5,355 nucleotides of DNA from contig CALANC010000270.1 in assembly GCA_937925895.1 (NCBI GenBank), forward strand, positions 1 to 5,355, read 5' to 3'. The stretch is from an uncultured Desulfobacterales bacterium. Its GTDB lineage: Bacteria; Desulfobacterota; Desulfobacteria; Desulfobacterales; UBA11574. Shown here in pieces: positions 1 to 4,631 of the stretch. The stretch's first letter is position 1, and every line of letters starts with the position of its first letter. Made by a program: the position numbers and the translations under genes. The notes beneath the pieces were generated by a model. That model did no database searches, was not told the DNA's origin, and saw nothing but the letters and a program-made list of their open reading frames with translations.

Positions 1-45
1 CTTGATTTAGTAACTCCTGAAAGGGATTAATATTGCAGTATATTA

Positions 46-85
46 AGTGCCTAAAGTGATCTAAAATGCCTAAAGTGCCTAAAGT
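46..85. repeat. Tandem 9-bp AGTGCCTAA repeats with an inverted copy downstream
   Basis: Successive units are AGTGCCTAA (46-54), AGTGATCTAA (55-64), AATGCCTAA (65-73) and AGTGCCTAA (74-82), then a partial AGT. An inverted relative, ACTTTAGTTCACTT at 141-154, reads AAGTGAACTAAAGT on the other strand, so CTAAAGT (79-85) and ACTTTAG (141-147) are perfect 7-bp inverted arms around the hairpin at 93-107. Confidence 0.6.
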
Positions 86-92
86 AATGGAA

Positions 93-107
93 AGCGCTTG
101 CAGCGCT
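93..107 (-). terminator. Weak terminator-like hairpin after the aldolase gene
   Basis: AGCGCT (93-98) and AGCGCT (102-107) form a 6-bp GC-rich stem with a 3-nt loop, 71 bp beyond the aldolase stop codon. On the minus strand it is followed by TTCCATTACTTT, a poor T-tract. A second 5-bp hairpin, ACTCT/AGAGT, lies at 158-170. Either could help end the transcript, but neither is a textbook terminator. Confidence 0.3.
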
Positions 108-177
108 AATCAGTTTTTATATAATTGACAGTATTCATTAACTTTAGTTCACTTCAGACTCTTGCAGAGTTTCTTCT

Positions 178-1053
178 CTAACCCTTACCCGTGCTACCCA
201 GCAAATCGATCCAGTATTCGATTTTCTCTTTAATGGCTTCTTTTACGGCGGCATCAATTTTGCCGGGATTGTATTCGTCTCTGTGGGATGAGATGTAGTC
301 GTAAGTCGTATTGATCAAGGTATGTTTCAAATCCGTGGAGACATTGAATTTTGCTCCCCCCAAAGATATCAGTTTTTTAACCACATCCGGCTGCAGTCCT
401 GTACCGCCGTGAATGACCAAGGGAATTCTCGGTTGGCTGCCGTTTATCAGATCGGCAATTTTTTTGAGTCTATCAAAATCCAGTTTCGGGTTTTTGGTTT
501 TGTAAACTCCGTGGGCGGTGCCTATGGCCGGCGCAAAAATATCCACACCGGTTTGATCAACAAACTCCAATGCCTCTTTTGGATCACATAAAGCCGCCTC
601 GTCTTCCGCAACTTTGACTTGATCTTCAATACCGGAAACCGTCCCGAGCTCTCCCTCCACCGAAATGTTTCCCAGCGTGTGACAATAATCGGTCACCTCT
701 TTGGTCTGTCTTATATTTTCTTGGAATTCCTGCTTGGAAGCATCAATCATTATATTTGTATAACCTGCGTCAGCGCATGTTTTACAGAATTCGACATCAC
801 TGCAATGATCCAAGTGTAAACAGATGGGTATGGGTGCGGTTTCCGCCAGTGTCTTGAAGATGGCGGCAATAACGTTGGGTCCCAAAAATTTCGACGGGGC
901 AACGGATGCCTGAATAATGAGCGGTGCCTGTTTCCCTATGGCGGCTTCCACGACCGCTTCCAGTTGTATGAGGTTGGTGACATTGAACGCACCCACTGCA
1001 TATTTTCCCCTGGTTGCTTCCAAAAGCATCTCTTTTGCATTTACTATGGGCAT
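178..1053 (-). CDS. Class II (zinc-dependent) fructose/tagatose-bisphosphate aldolase family protein (Fba/GatY/KbaY/IolJ type)
   Basis: A 291-residue cytoplasmic TIM-barrel aldolase, the usual length for the family, that would reversibly cleave a ketose bisphosphate to dihydroxyacetone phosphate plus an aldehyde. Class II signature 1 is seen as PICLHLDHC (residues 75-84), giving catalytic Asp82 and zinc ligand His83. The other zinc ligands fit His181 in the IGTAHG motif and His215 in VIHGGTG. VEGELG (132-137) matches the second family signature, and FNVSTDL (236-242) forms the phosphate-binding region. These positions align closely with GatY/KbaY-type enzymes. The ATG start is fixed by a perfect AGGAGG at 1061-1066, 7 nt upstream. 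The stop of the aminotransferase gene lies 14 bp upstream, so the two are cotranscribed. No residue seen separates fructose-bisphosphate from tagatose-bisphosphate or a deoxy-keto-gluconate phosphate as substrate, so no symbol is given. The family call is very secure; the substrate is not. Confidence 0.95.
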   Translation of the reverse strand: MPIVNAKEMLLEATRGKYAVGAFNVTNLIQLEAVVEAAIGKQAPLIIQASVAPSKFLGPNVIAAIFKTLAETAPIPICLHLDHCSDVEFCKTCADAGYTNIMIDASKQEFQENIRQTKEVTDYCHTLGNISVEGELGTVSGIEDQVKVAEDEAALCDPKEALEFVDQTGVDIFAPAIGTAHGVYKTKNPKLDFDRLKKIADLINGSQPRIPLVIHGGTGLQPDVVKKLISLGGAKFNVSTDLKHTLINTTYDYISSHRDEYNPGKIDAAVKEAIKEKIEYWIDLLGSTGKG

Positions 1054-1067
1054 GTCTTTTCCTCCTT

Positions 1068-2177
1068 TTATGTACTTGGGGTTGAAAAGAATTCTTTGAT
1101 TACCTCAACGGCCAATCTATTCTCTTCTTTTGAGCCGATGGTAAGCCGAAAGAATCCTTCGCGGTCATACATGGGGGCCTGGGGTCTAAAGAGCACACCC
1201 TTTTCAAGGGCAAAGTTTACCATATCCGCCCCCTTCTTGCCGGCATCGCTTCCATCAAAGAGAATATAGTTTCCATGTGAATGAAAGATGGTCAATCCGG
1301 GTATTTCTGCCAGCGATTCTTCAATAAACTCAATCTCACTGTTGTTGAATTCTATCCTCTTTCGCAGGCCTTCCGTATCCTTAAGTGCAGCCAGAGCCGC
1401 CCACATGGGGATGGTACCGACATTCCAGGGGATGAGGGTGGCTGAAAGCCGGCTGATGACGTCCTTGTCCCCCAATGCATATCCAAACCGCAACCCAGCG
1501 AGCCCGTATGCCTTGGAAAGCGTCCGGGTGATGAGGACATTTTTGTATGTCTTGGTCAAGGACACCTGTGATTTTTCCGGACCGCCAAACTCAACGTAGG
1601 CCTCATCCACGACAAAGGGGATTCCCGTCTCGGCTATTTTGACAAAGCTTTCGGGGTCCATAAAATTTCCTGTGGGATTGTTTGGATTCGCGATAGCAAT
1701 CACCTTGGTATTCTCGGTAATTGCGTCTATGACCGCATCCGGATCAAAGAGCAATTGTCGGTCCTCATAAATCATTGGTACGGATATAAGTTTCCCGCCC
1801 AGAATATTACAGCGCAACTTGTAGATGCCGAAACAAGGCGTATGCTGAATGACCTCCTGGCCGGGCTCGAGAAAGCACCTGAAAAGCATGTCAAAGACTT
1901 CGCTGGATCCATTGCCGATCATGACGTTTTCAGGGCCGTCCAGTCCGTTTATCTCGGCAATTTCTGATCGAACGATGAGTCCCTGATCCGGATACCGGTT
2001 TGCCTTCTTGCCATATTCATTGATTGCCTCAAGAACTCTTGCTGAAGGCTCATAAGGGTTTTCGTTGGACATCATTCTGTGAAGCCCGGGATCTCTCCAG
2101 GCCAGTTCAAGATGATTGGAGATGTACATGTTAATCCCCTCGATCCATGGTACGAAATAATCTTGCACTTTTTTCAT
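1068..2177 (-). CDS. HisC-like class I/II PLP-dependent aminotransferase (histidinol-phosphate aminotransferase family)
   Basis: A 369-residue fold-type I aminotransferase, close to the normal HisC length. Visible landmarks are SNENP (37-41) and RYPDQ (61-65), typical of HisC; the ANPNNPTG loop (163-170) with cofactor Asn167; DEAYVEF (191-197) with Asp191 for the pyridine nitrogen; TRTLSKAYGLAGLR (217-230) with Schiff-base Lys222 and phosphate-contact Arg230; and Arg344 in FFRLTIG for the substrate carboxylate. The N-terminal 35 residues differ from the usual HisC leader, with the aromatic-rich stretch FVPWIEGINMY. The ATG start is supported by AAGGAG at 2186-2191, 8 nt upstream. The gene sits 14 bp upstream of the class II aldolase gene and downstream of a GntR regulator, with no other his gene visible. 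HisC relatives act on histidinol phosphate, aromatic amino acids, threonine phosphate (CobD) or other phosphorylated amino alcohols. I infer a catabolic or specialised substrate from context, but ordinary HisC activity is possible. Confidence 0.9.
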   Translation of the reverse strand: MKKVQDYFVPWIEGINMYISNHLELAWRDPGLHRMMSNENPYEPSARVLEAINEYGKKANRYPDQGLIVRSEIAEINGLDGPENVMIGNGSSEVFDMLFRCFLEPGQEVIQHTPCFGIYKLRCNILGGKLISVPMIYEDRQLLFDPDAVIDAITENTKVIAIANPNNPTGNFMDPESFVKIAETGIPFVVDEAYVEFGGPEKSQVSLTKTYKNVLITRTLSKAYGLAGLRFGYALGDKDVISRLSATLIPWNVGTIPMWAALAALKDTEGLRKRIEFNNSEIEFIEESLAEIPGLTIFHSHGNYILFDGSDAGKKGADMVNFALEKGVLFRPQAPMYDREGFFRLTIGSKEENRLAVEVIKEFFSTPST

Positions 2178-2213
2178 TAATTTAACTCCTTTCGAGACCT
2201 TTAAAAACGCCCC

Positions 2214-2242
2214 CTTTTATCCAATCTCTGCGTCAGGCTCAA
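2214..2242 (-). promoter_or_regulatory. Candidate sigma70-type promoter for the aminotransferase-aldolase pair
   Basis: On the minus strand a TTGAGC box (2237-2242) is followed after 17 nt by TAAAAG (2214-2219); each matches the consensus at four of six bases. It lies about 37 bp upstream of the start codon. The -35 box overlaps the left arm of the inverted-repeat element. The match is weak, and no GTNTANAC operator was found near it. Confidence 0.25.
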
Positions 2243-2335
2243 ATTTTAATCCGCGGAATACTCAATGTATGCCTGCCTGCCCCGTAGGTCCGGCAGATCG
2301 TACTGGGGTGGTTAAAATTTTCGCCTTCCTTGACC
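2231..2335. repeat. Candidate palindromic REP/MITE-like element of about 105 bp
   Basis: AAATTTTAA (2241-2249) and TTAAAATTT (2312-2320) are perfect 9-bp inverted arms. They are flanked outside by a further imperfect match: GTCAGG at 2232-2237 on the plus strand against GGTCAAGG on the minus strand at 2328-2335. Between the arms lies a second stem, CTGCC (2277-2281) with GGCAG (2292-2296), next to a GCCTGCCTGCC run. The whole could fold as a long imperfect hairpin. There is no transposase gene, so if mobile it would be non-autonomous. No target-site duplication was recognised. Confidence 0.45.
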
Positions 2336-2403
2336 TTGAATTAAATTGAACGTTTTTTAATGGCCTCTTTTCTTAATTAGATGTTTTGGGGTTGGCCTGT
2401 TTT

Positions 2404-2471
2404 CCCGTTATGCCCGTTTGCCCGTAAAAGACATAACCGGTTAACCGACAAACGGGTACACCGGCAAACCG
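2404..2471. repeat. Degenerate array of CG-centred units, period about 8 nt, with nested palindromes
   Basis: CG dinucleotides fall at 2406, 2415, 2423, 2438, 2446, 2453, 2462 and 2470, that is at steps of 7-9 nt with one skipped position near 2431. Each sits in a similar CCCGT or ACCGG/AACCG context. Within the array are two overlapping perfect 10-bp palindromes, TAACCGGTTA (2434-2443) and CGGTTAACCG (2438-2447), and an 8-bp inverted repeat CCCGTTTG (2413-2420) with CAAACGGG (2449-2456). It begins about 10 bp after the regulator stop codon. It could be a protein-binding array, a decayed microsatellite-like repeat or a transcript-folding element. Confidence 0.5.
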
Positions 2472-2480
2472 ATAAACCTA

Positions 2481-3245
2481 TCACTCTCCCACACTATCTT
2501 TTATATGATACCGGCCGAGTTCGACTTCGAATACGTATTTGTCTCCTCTGTAGTAGGCGCACAAAACTTCGATGGGTATATTATGGTCATTGTAGGTGAC
2601 ACTTTCACTGTAGAGACCGGCCGAATTTTTCGGCAGACCAAAGAGTTTTGCTATTTGCTTGGTCAAATTCACAGCCCTCAGCGTCTGATCGCTCCGAGCC
2701 AAGACAACATCAAACTGTTCTGAAAGAATTTTATACATTGAACCGGTAAGGTCCATATCTAAAATATCGTTGAACATTTCGCTGGGAAGATAGCTTTCTT
2801 CATATACCAAAGGCAAACTATTGCCCATCCTCAAACGGCGAATCACGATGACTTTGCTGTCCGCACCCAGAATCAGCGCCTTTGCTACATGATCCGGTGC
2901 ATTTTCAATTTCTTGTTTCAGAAGTATGGTATTTTCCTTTATGCCGATTTCGTTCAAATCGTCTCTGAAGCTGGATATTCGCTCAAGTTTATGCTTAAGC
3001 GGCACGGATTTGGAAAGCGATACAAACGTCCCCTTCCCTTTCTCTCTCCTCAACAATCCTTCTGCCGCCAATTCTGAAATCGCTTGTCTTAAGGTGTTTC
3101 TGTTGACTTCACACAATTTTGACAGTTCAATTTCAGATGGGAGTCTTTCACCTTCTTTGTAACGACCTGTCTGGATTAGCTCTTTGAGCCAGGAGCTTAT
3201 TTGCAGGTATTTAGGGATAGGATTTGATGAGTCGACGATTTTCAA
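2481..3245 (-). CDS. GntR-family transcriptional regulator, HutC subfamily (UTRA effector domain)
   Basis: A 254-residue cytoplasmic DNA-binding regulator. Residues 10-75 form the GntR winged helix: PKYLQISSWLKELI leads in, LPSEIELSKLCEVNRNTLRQ is the helix-turn-helix, and LLRREKGKGTFV is the wing. A linker follows, and residues about 95-245 match the UTRA ligand-binding domain, with the typical IVIRRLRM and PLVYEESYLP segments (132-154) and the closing strand region PIEVLCAYYRGDKYVFEVEL. UTRA domains in known members bind urocanate, amino-sugar phosphates, trehalose phosphate and similar small ligands. The start is TTG: an in-frame TGA lies two codons upstream, no in-frame ATG or GTG exists near the N-terminus, and no Shine-Dalgarno site is visible, so translation may be weak. 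An exact GntR-type operator overlaps its own promoter, suggesting autoregulation. It lies between the flavoprotein pair and the aminotransferase-aldolase pair and could control either. The ligand is unknown. Confidence 0.93.
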   Translation of the reverse strand: MKIVDSSNPIPKYLQISSWLKELIQTGRYKEGERLPSEIELSKLCEVNRNTLRQAISELAAEGLLRREKGKGTFVSLSKSVPLKHKLERISSFRDDLNEIGIKENTILLKQEIENAPDHVAKALILGADSKVIVIRRLRMGNSLPLVYEESYLPSEMFNDILDMDLTGSMYKILSEQFDVVLARSDQTLRAVNLTKQIAKLFGLPKNSAGLYSESVTYNDHNIPIEVLCAYYRGDKYVFEVELGRYHIKDSVGE

Positions 3246-3296
3246 TTTTCAAAGTTTTCAATTAAACTGTAAAATAAATGCAGTGGACTGAATAAT

Positions 3297-3306
3297 CATC
3301 TAGATG
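3297..3306. repeat. Perfect 10-bp palindrome CATCTAGATG next to the operator
   Basis: CATCTAGATG is self-complementary and shares its last three bases with the GTCTATAC operator palindrome. Together they form a nearly continuous dyad region from 3297 to 3315 at the expected transcription start of the regulator gene. It may be part of an extended operator or may be chance. Confidence 0.4.
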
Positions 3307-3315
3307 TCTATACAT
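3304..3315. promoter_or_regulatory. Candidate GntR/HutC operator ATGTCTATACAT
   Basis: The 12-bp sequence is palindromic apart from the two central non-complementary positions, and its core GTCTATAC is an exact match to the GTNTANAC consensus bound by many HutC-type GntR regulators. It overlaps the proposed -10 box of the adjacent GntR gene, where binding would block RNA polymerase. I found no second good copy in the spacer before the aminotransferase gene. Confidence 0.6.
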
Positions 3316-3341
3316 AAATTCAGGCCCAAGCAATGTCAAGA

Positions 3342-3379
3342 TAAAAAATAGGGTTCTTCTCCAATTTAGTTGGAGAAGA
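3342..3379 (-). terminator. Rho-independent terminator of the flavoprotein operon
   Basis: On the minus strand a perfect 10-bp stem, TCTTCTCCAA pairing with TTGGAGAAGA (3370-3379 with 3355-3364), encloses a 5-nt loop. It is followed by ACCCTATTTTTTAT, giving a run of six T at 3343-3348. It begins 22 bp after the stop codon of the second flavoprotein gene. On the plus strand there is no T-tract after the stem, so it acts on minus-strand transcripts only. Confidence 0.8.
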
Positions 3380-3401
3380 GGGTCCAAGGATTGCACCTTC
3401 A

Positions 3402-4631
3402 TCAAGTCTCATCACAAAAGATCTCGATATCTTCAGCACGATCTAGGGTGAGTTTTTTGGGAATGATTTTAATGAGTTGTTCCGGCATCGCGTTGATTGG
3501 CTTAATCCATGCATCCCGACCGTCTACCTTCAACCTCAAAATACCCCGTGTGGGTCGTCGCAGGGATACCATCAAGCTAAGCTTCTGCTCCGGTTGGAGG
3601 GGAAAGGCCAAGCGTTGCGGCCAGACAAAGCGGACGGGGTCCAGGAAACGAACAGGAACAGATCCGGTAATTGCCGGCAAAGTATCTGCCAGACTCATTT
3701 TCACAAAAAGAGCGGCTTTCACTCCTTCTCTAAAACAGGTCCAGGATGGTTCCACCGGACGCAATACATTGCCACAAGCGAAATACGTCGGGTCGCTAAG
3801 ACGTTGGTGCTGGTCTGTAACAGGTCCGCCGGAAAAAGGATCGAAGTCCAGGTGACTTCTCCTGACAAGGTGTGATTCCGGACGGAATTTACCGGTAAAA
3901 ACAACGCCGTCACAGGGAATGACCTGGGTTTTTCCCTCCCTTTCTACTTCAACGCCCTCCACCCTGTTTGCGCCTAAAATGCTACTGAGGCATACGCCAC
4001 GGTATGTGTGTGTTCTGAAAATCTTTTCATGGGCCAAGGCAATTATTTCCGGGGCAATGGTCCGGCTGTATTCTCCGAGCATGCACACAGGCTCGACACC
4101 GTTCTTTCGCAGGGTATGGATGGCGGCAAAAGAAACCCATTCCGTACCCACAATAACGGCCCGTTTAAAAGGTCTCATTTTGGCAAAATGTACATAGCGC
4201 GCCAACTCACCATAAGTCATGACGCCAAAGGGTCTTGCACCGGAGACCAACCGGTTGTGACGACCCGATTCAAACGTCCCGGTGGACAGGATAATCCGTT
4301 TTGCCTGAAGCGTAACAACCCCTTGAGGACCTGCAGTTTCCAGAGTCCCCTGGGGAAGCAATTTGGTGACCTGAAAACCCGTAGCCAACTCCACTCCACC
4401 GATCCGGTGACGCATTCTGCGGGCATATTCCGGCCCCGGCATTGGCCTATGAAATTCAACCAGACCAAAACCGGTATTTGAGATATGTCTGGGCACTCCA
4501 CCGCATGTCTGCTCGCGCTCAAGAACGAGAACGTCCTGGATCCCTGAATCTGCCAGGGTTTTGGCTGCACTCAATCCCGAGACTCCCCCTCCGACAATTA
4601 TCACCTCGTACGAATCCTTGCTCGGAGTCAT
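3402..4631 (-). CDS. FAD-dependent pyridine-nucleotide-disulfide-type oxidoreductase, partner of the GlpA-like protein
   Basis: A 409-residue soluble flavoprotein. The FAD-binding Rossmann motif is IIVGGGVSGLSAA (11-23) with the acidic strand end LVLERE (35-40). CGGVPRH (43-49), STGTFES (116-122) and the YFACGNVL motif (283-290) that closes the FAD site follow the HcaD/NirB-like fold. The second Rossmann region, AVIVGTEWVSFAA (158-170), lacks two of the three glycines of GxGxxG (Glu164, Ser167), and the usual GD of the last FAD motif is GN. NAD(P)H binding may therefore be altered or lost. About 90 C-terminal residues (320-409) are an extra domain I cannot name. The ATG overlaps the upstream stop codon as TAATG, with GAGGAG at 4640-4645 8 nt before it, so it is coupled to the GlpA-like gene. 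Related pairs are found in glycerol-3-phosphate dehydrogenase-type clusters; here it probably passes electrons between the partner and an unknown acceptor (inference). Confidence 0.85.
   Translation of the reverse strand: MTPSKDSYEVIIVGGGVSGLSAAKTLADSGIQDVLVLEREQTCGGVPRHISNTGFGLVEFHRPMPGPEYARRMRHRIGGVELATGFQVTKLLPQGTLETAGPQGVVTLQAKRIILSTGTFESGRHNRLVSGARPFGVMTYGELARYVHFAKMRPFKRAVIVGTEWVSFAAIHTLRKNGVEPVCMLGEYSRTIAPEIIALAHEKIFRTHTYRGVCLSSILGANRVEGVEVEREGKTQVIPCDGVVFTGKFRPESHLVRRSHLDFDPFSGGPVTDQHQRLSDPTYFACGNVLRPVEPSWTCFREGVKAALFVKMSLADTLPAITGSVPVRFLDPVRFVWPQRLAFPLQPEQKLSLMVSLRRPTRGILRLKVDGRDAWIKPINAMPEQLIKIIPKKLTLDRAEDIEIFCDET

Larger units (their letters stand above)
1..177. other. Gene-free left end, downstream of the aldolase gene
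   Basis: I see no coding sequence. The stretch holds 9-bp tandem repeats (46-85), an inverted copy of the same motif (141-154) and two small hairpins with a TGC/GCA loop (93-107 and 158-170). It is the 3' flank of the aminotransferase-aldolase unit. Confidence 0.6.
2178..2480. other. 303-bp gene-free spacer with repeats, between the regulator and aminotransferase genes
   Basis: This spacer contains no credible coding sequence. From right to left (direction of transcription) it holds an array of CG-centred units with a period of about 8 nt (2404-2471), an AT-rich stretch (2340-2400), a palindromic element of about 105 bp (2231-2335), a weak promoter candidate (2214-2242) and the Shine-Dalgarno site of the aminotransferase gene. 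No hairpin followed by a T-run was found immediately after the regulator stop codon, so transcription from the regulator gene into the aminotransferase-aldolase pair cannot be excluded. Confidence 0.7.
3246..3341 (-). promoter_or_regulatory. Promoter and leader of the GntR regulator gene
   Basis: On the minus strand a perfect TTGACA (3334-3339) is followed after 17 nt by TATGTA (3311-3316) as a modest -10 box. This gives an untranslated leader of roughly 60 nt. The leader is AT-rich and ends in three TTGAAAA copies around the TTG start codon. The -35 box lies just beyond the terminator T-tract of the upstream operon, as expected for an independent transcription unit. Confidence 0.55.

Noticed and set aside
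46..85. CRISPR-like array
   Set aside because: Units are only 9-10 bp, contiguous and without spacers.
1054..1067. Separate promoter for the aldolase gene
   Set aside because: Only 14 bp separate the two genes and these are filled by the Shine-Dalgarno site.
2178..2480. Riboswitch or T-box leader before the aminotransferase gene
   Set aside because: No recognisable conserved riboswitch core, T-box motif or attenuator hairpin with T-run; the structure present is better described as repeats.
2381..2599. Plus-strand 72-codon open frame
   Set aside because: Runs through the repeat array and antisense to the end of the regulator gene; basic low-complexity product with no family features.
3370..3855. 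Plus-strand 161-codon open frame
   Set aside because: Antisense to the well-supported flavoprotein gene and starting in the terminator hairpin; product has no recognisable domain and no ribosome site was noted.
4008..4481. Plus-strand 157-codon open frame
   Set aside because: Antisense shadow of the flavoprotein Rossmann region; composition reflects the opposite strand's codons.
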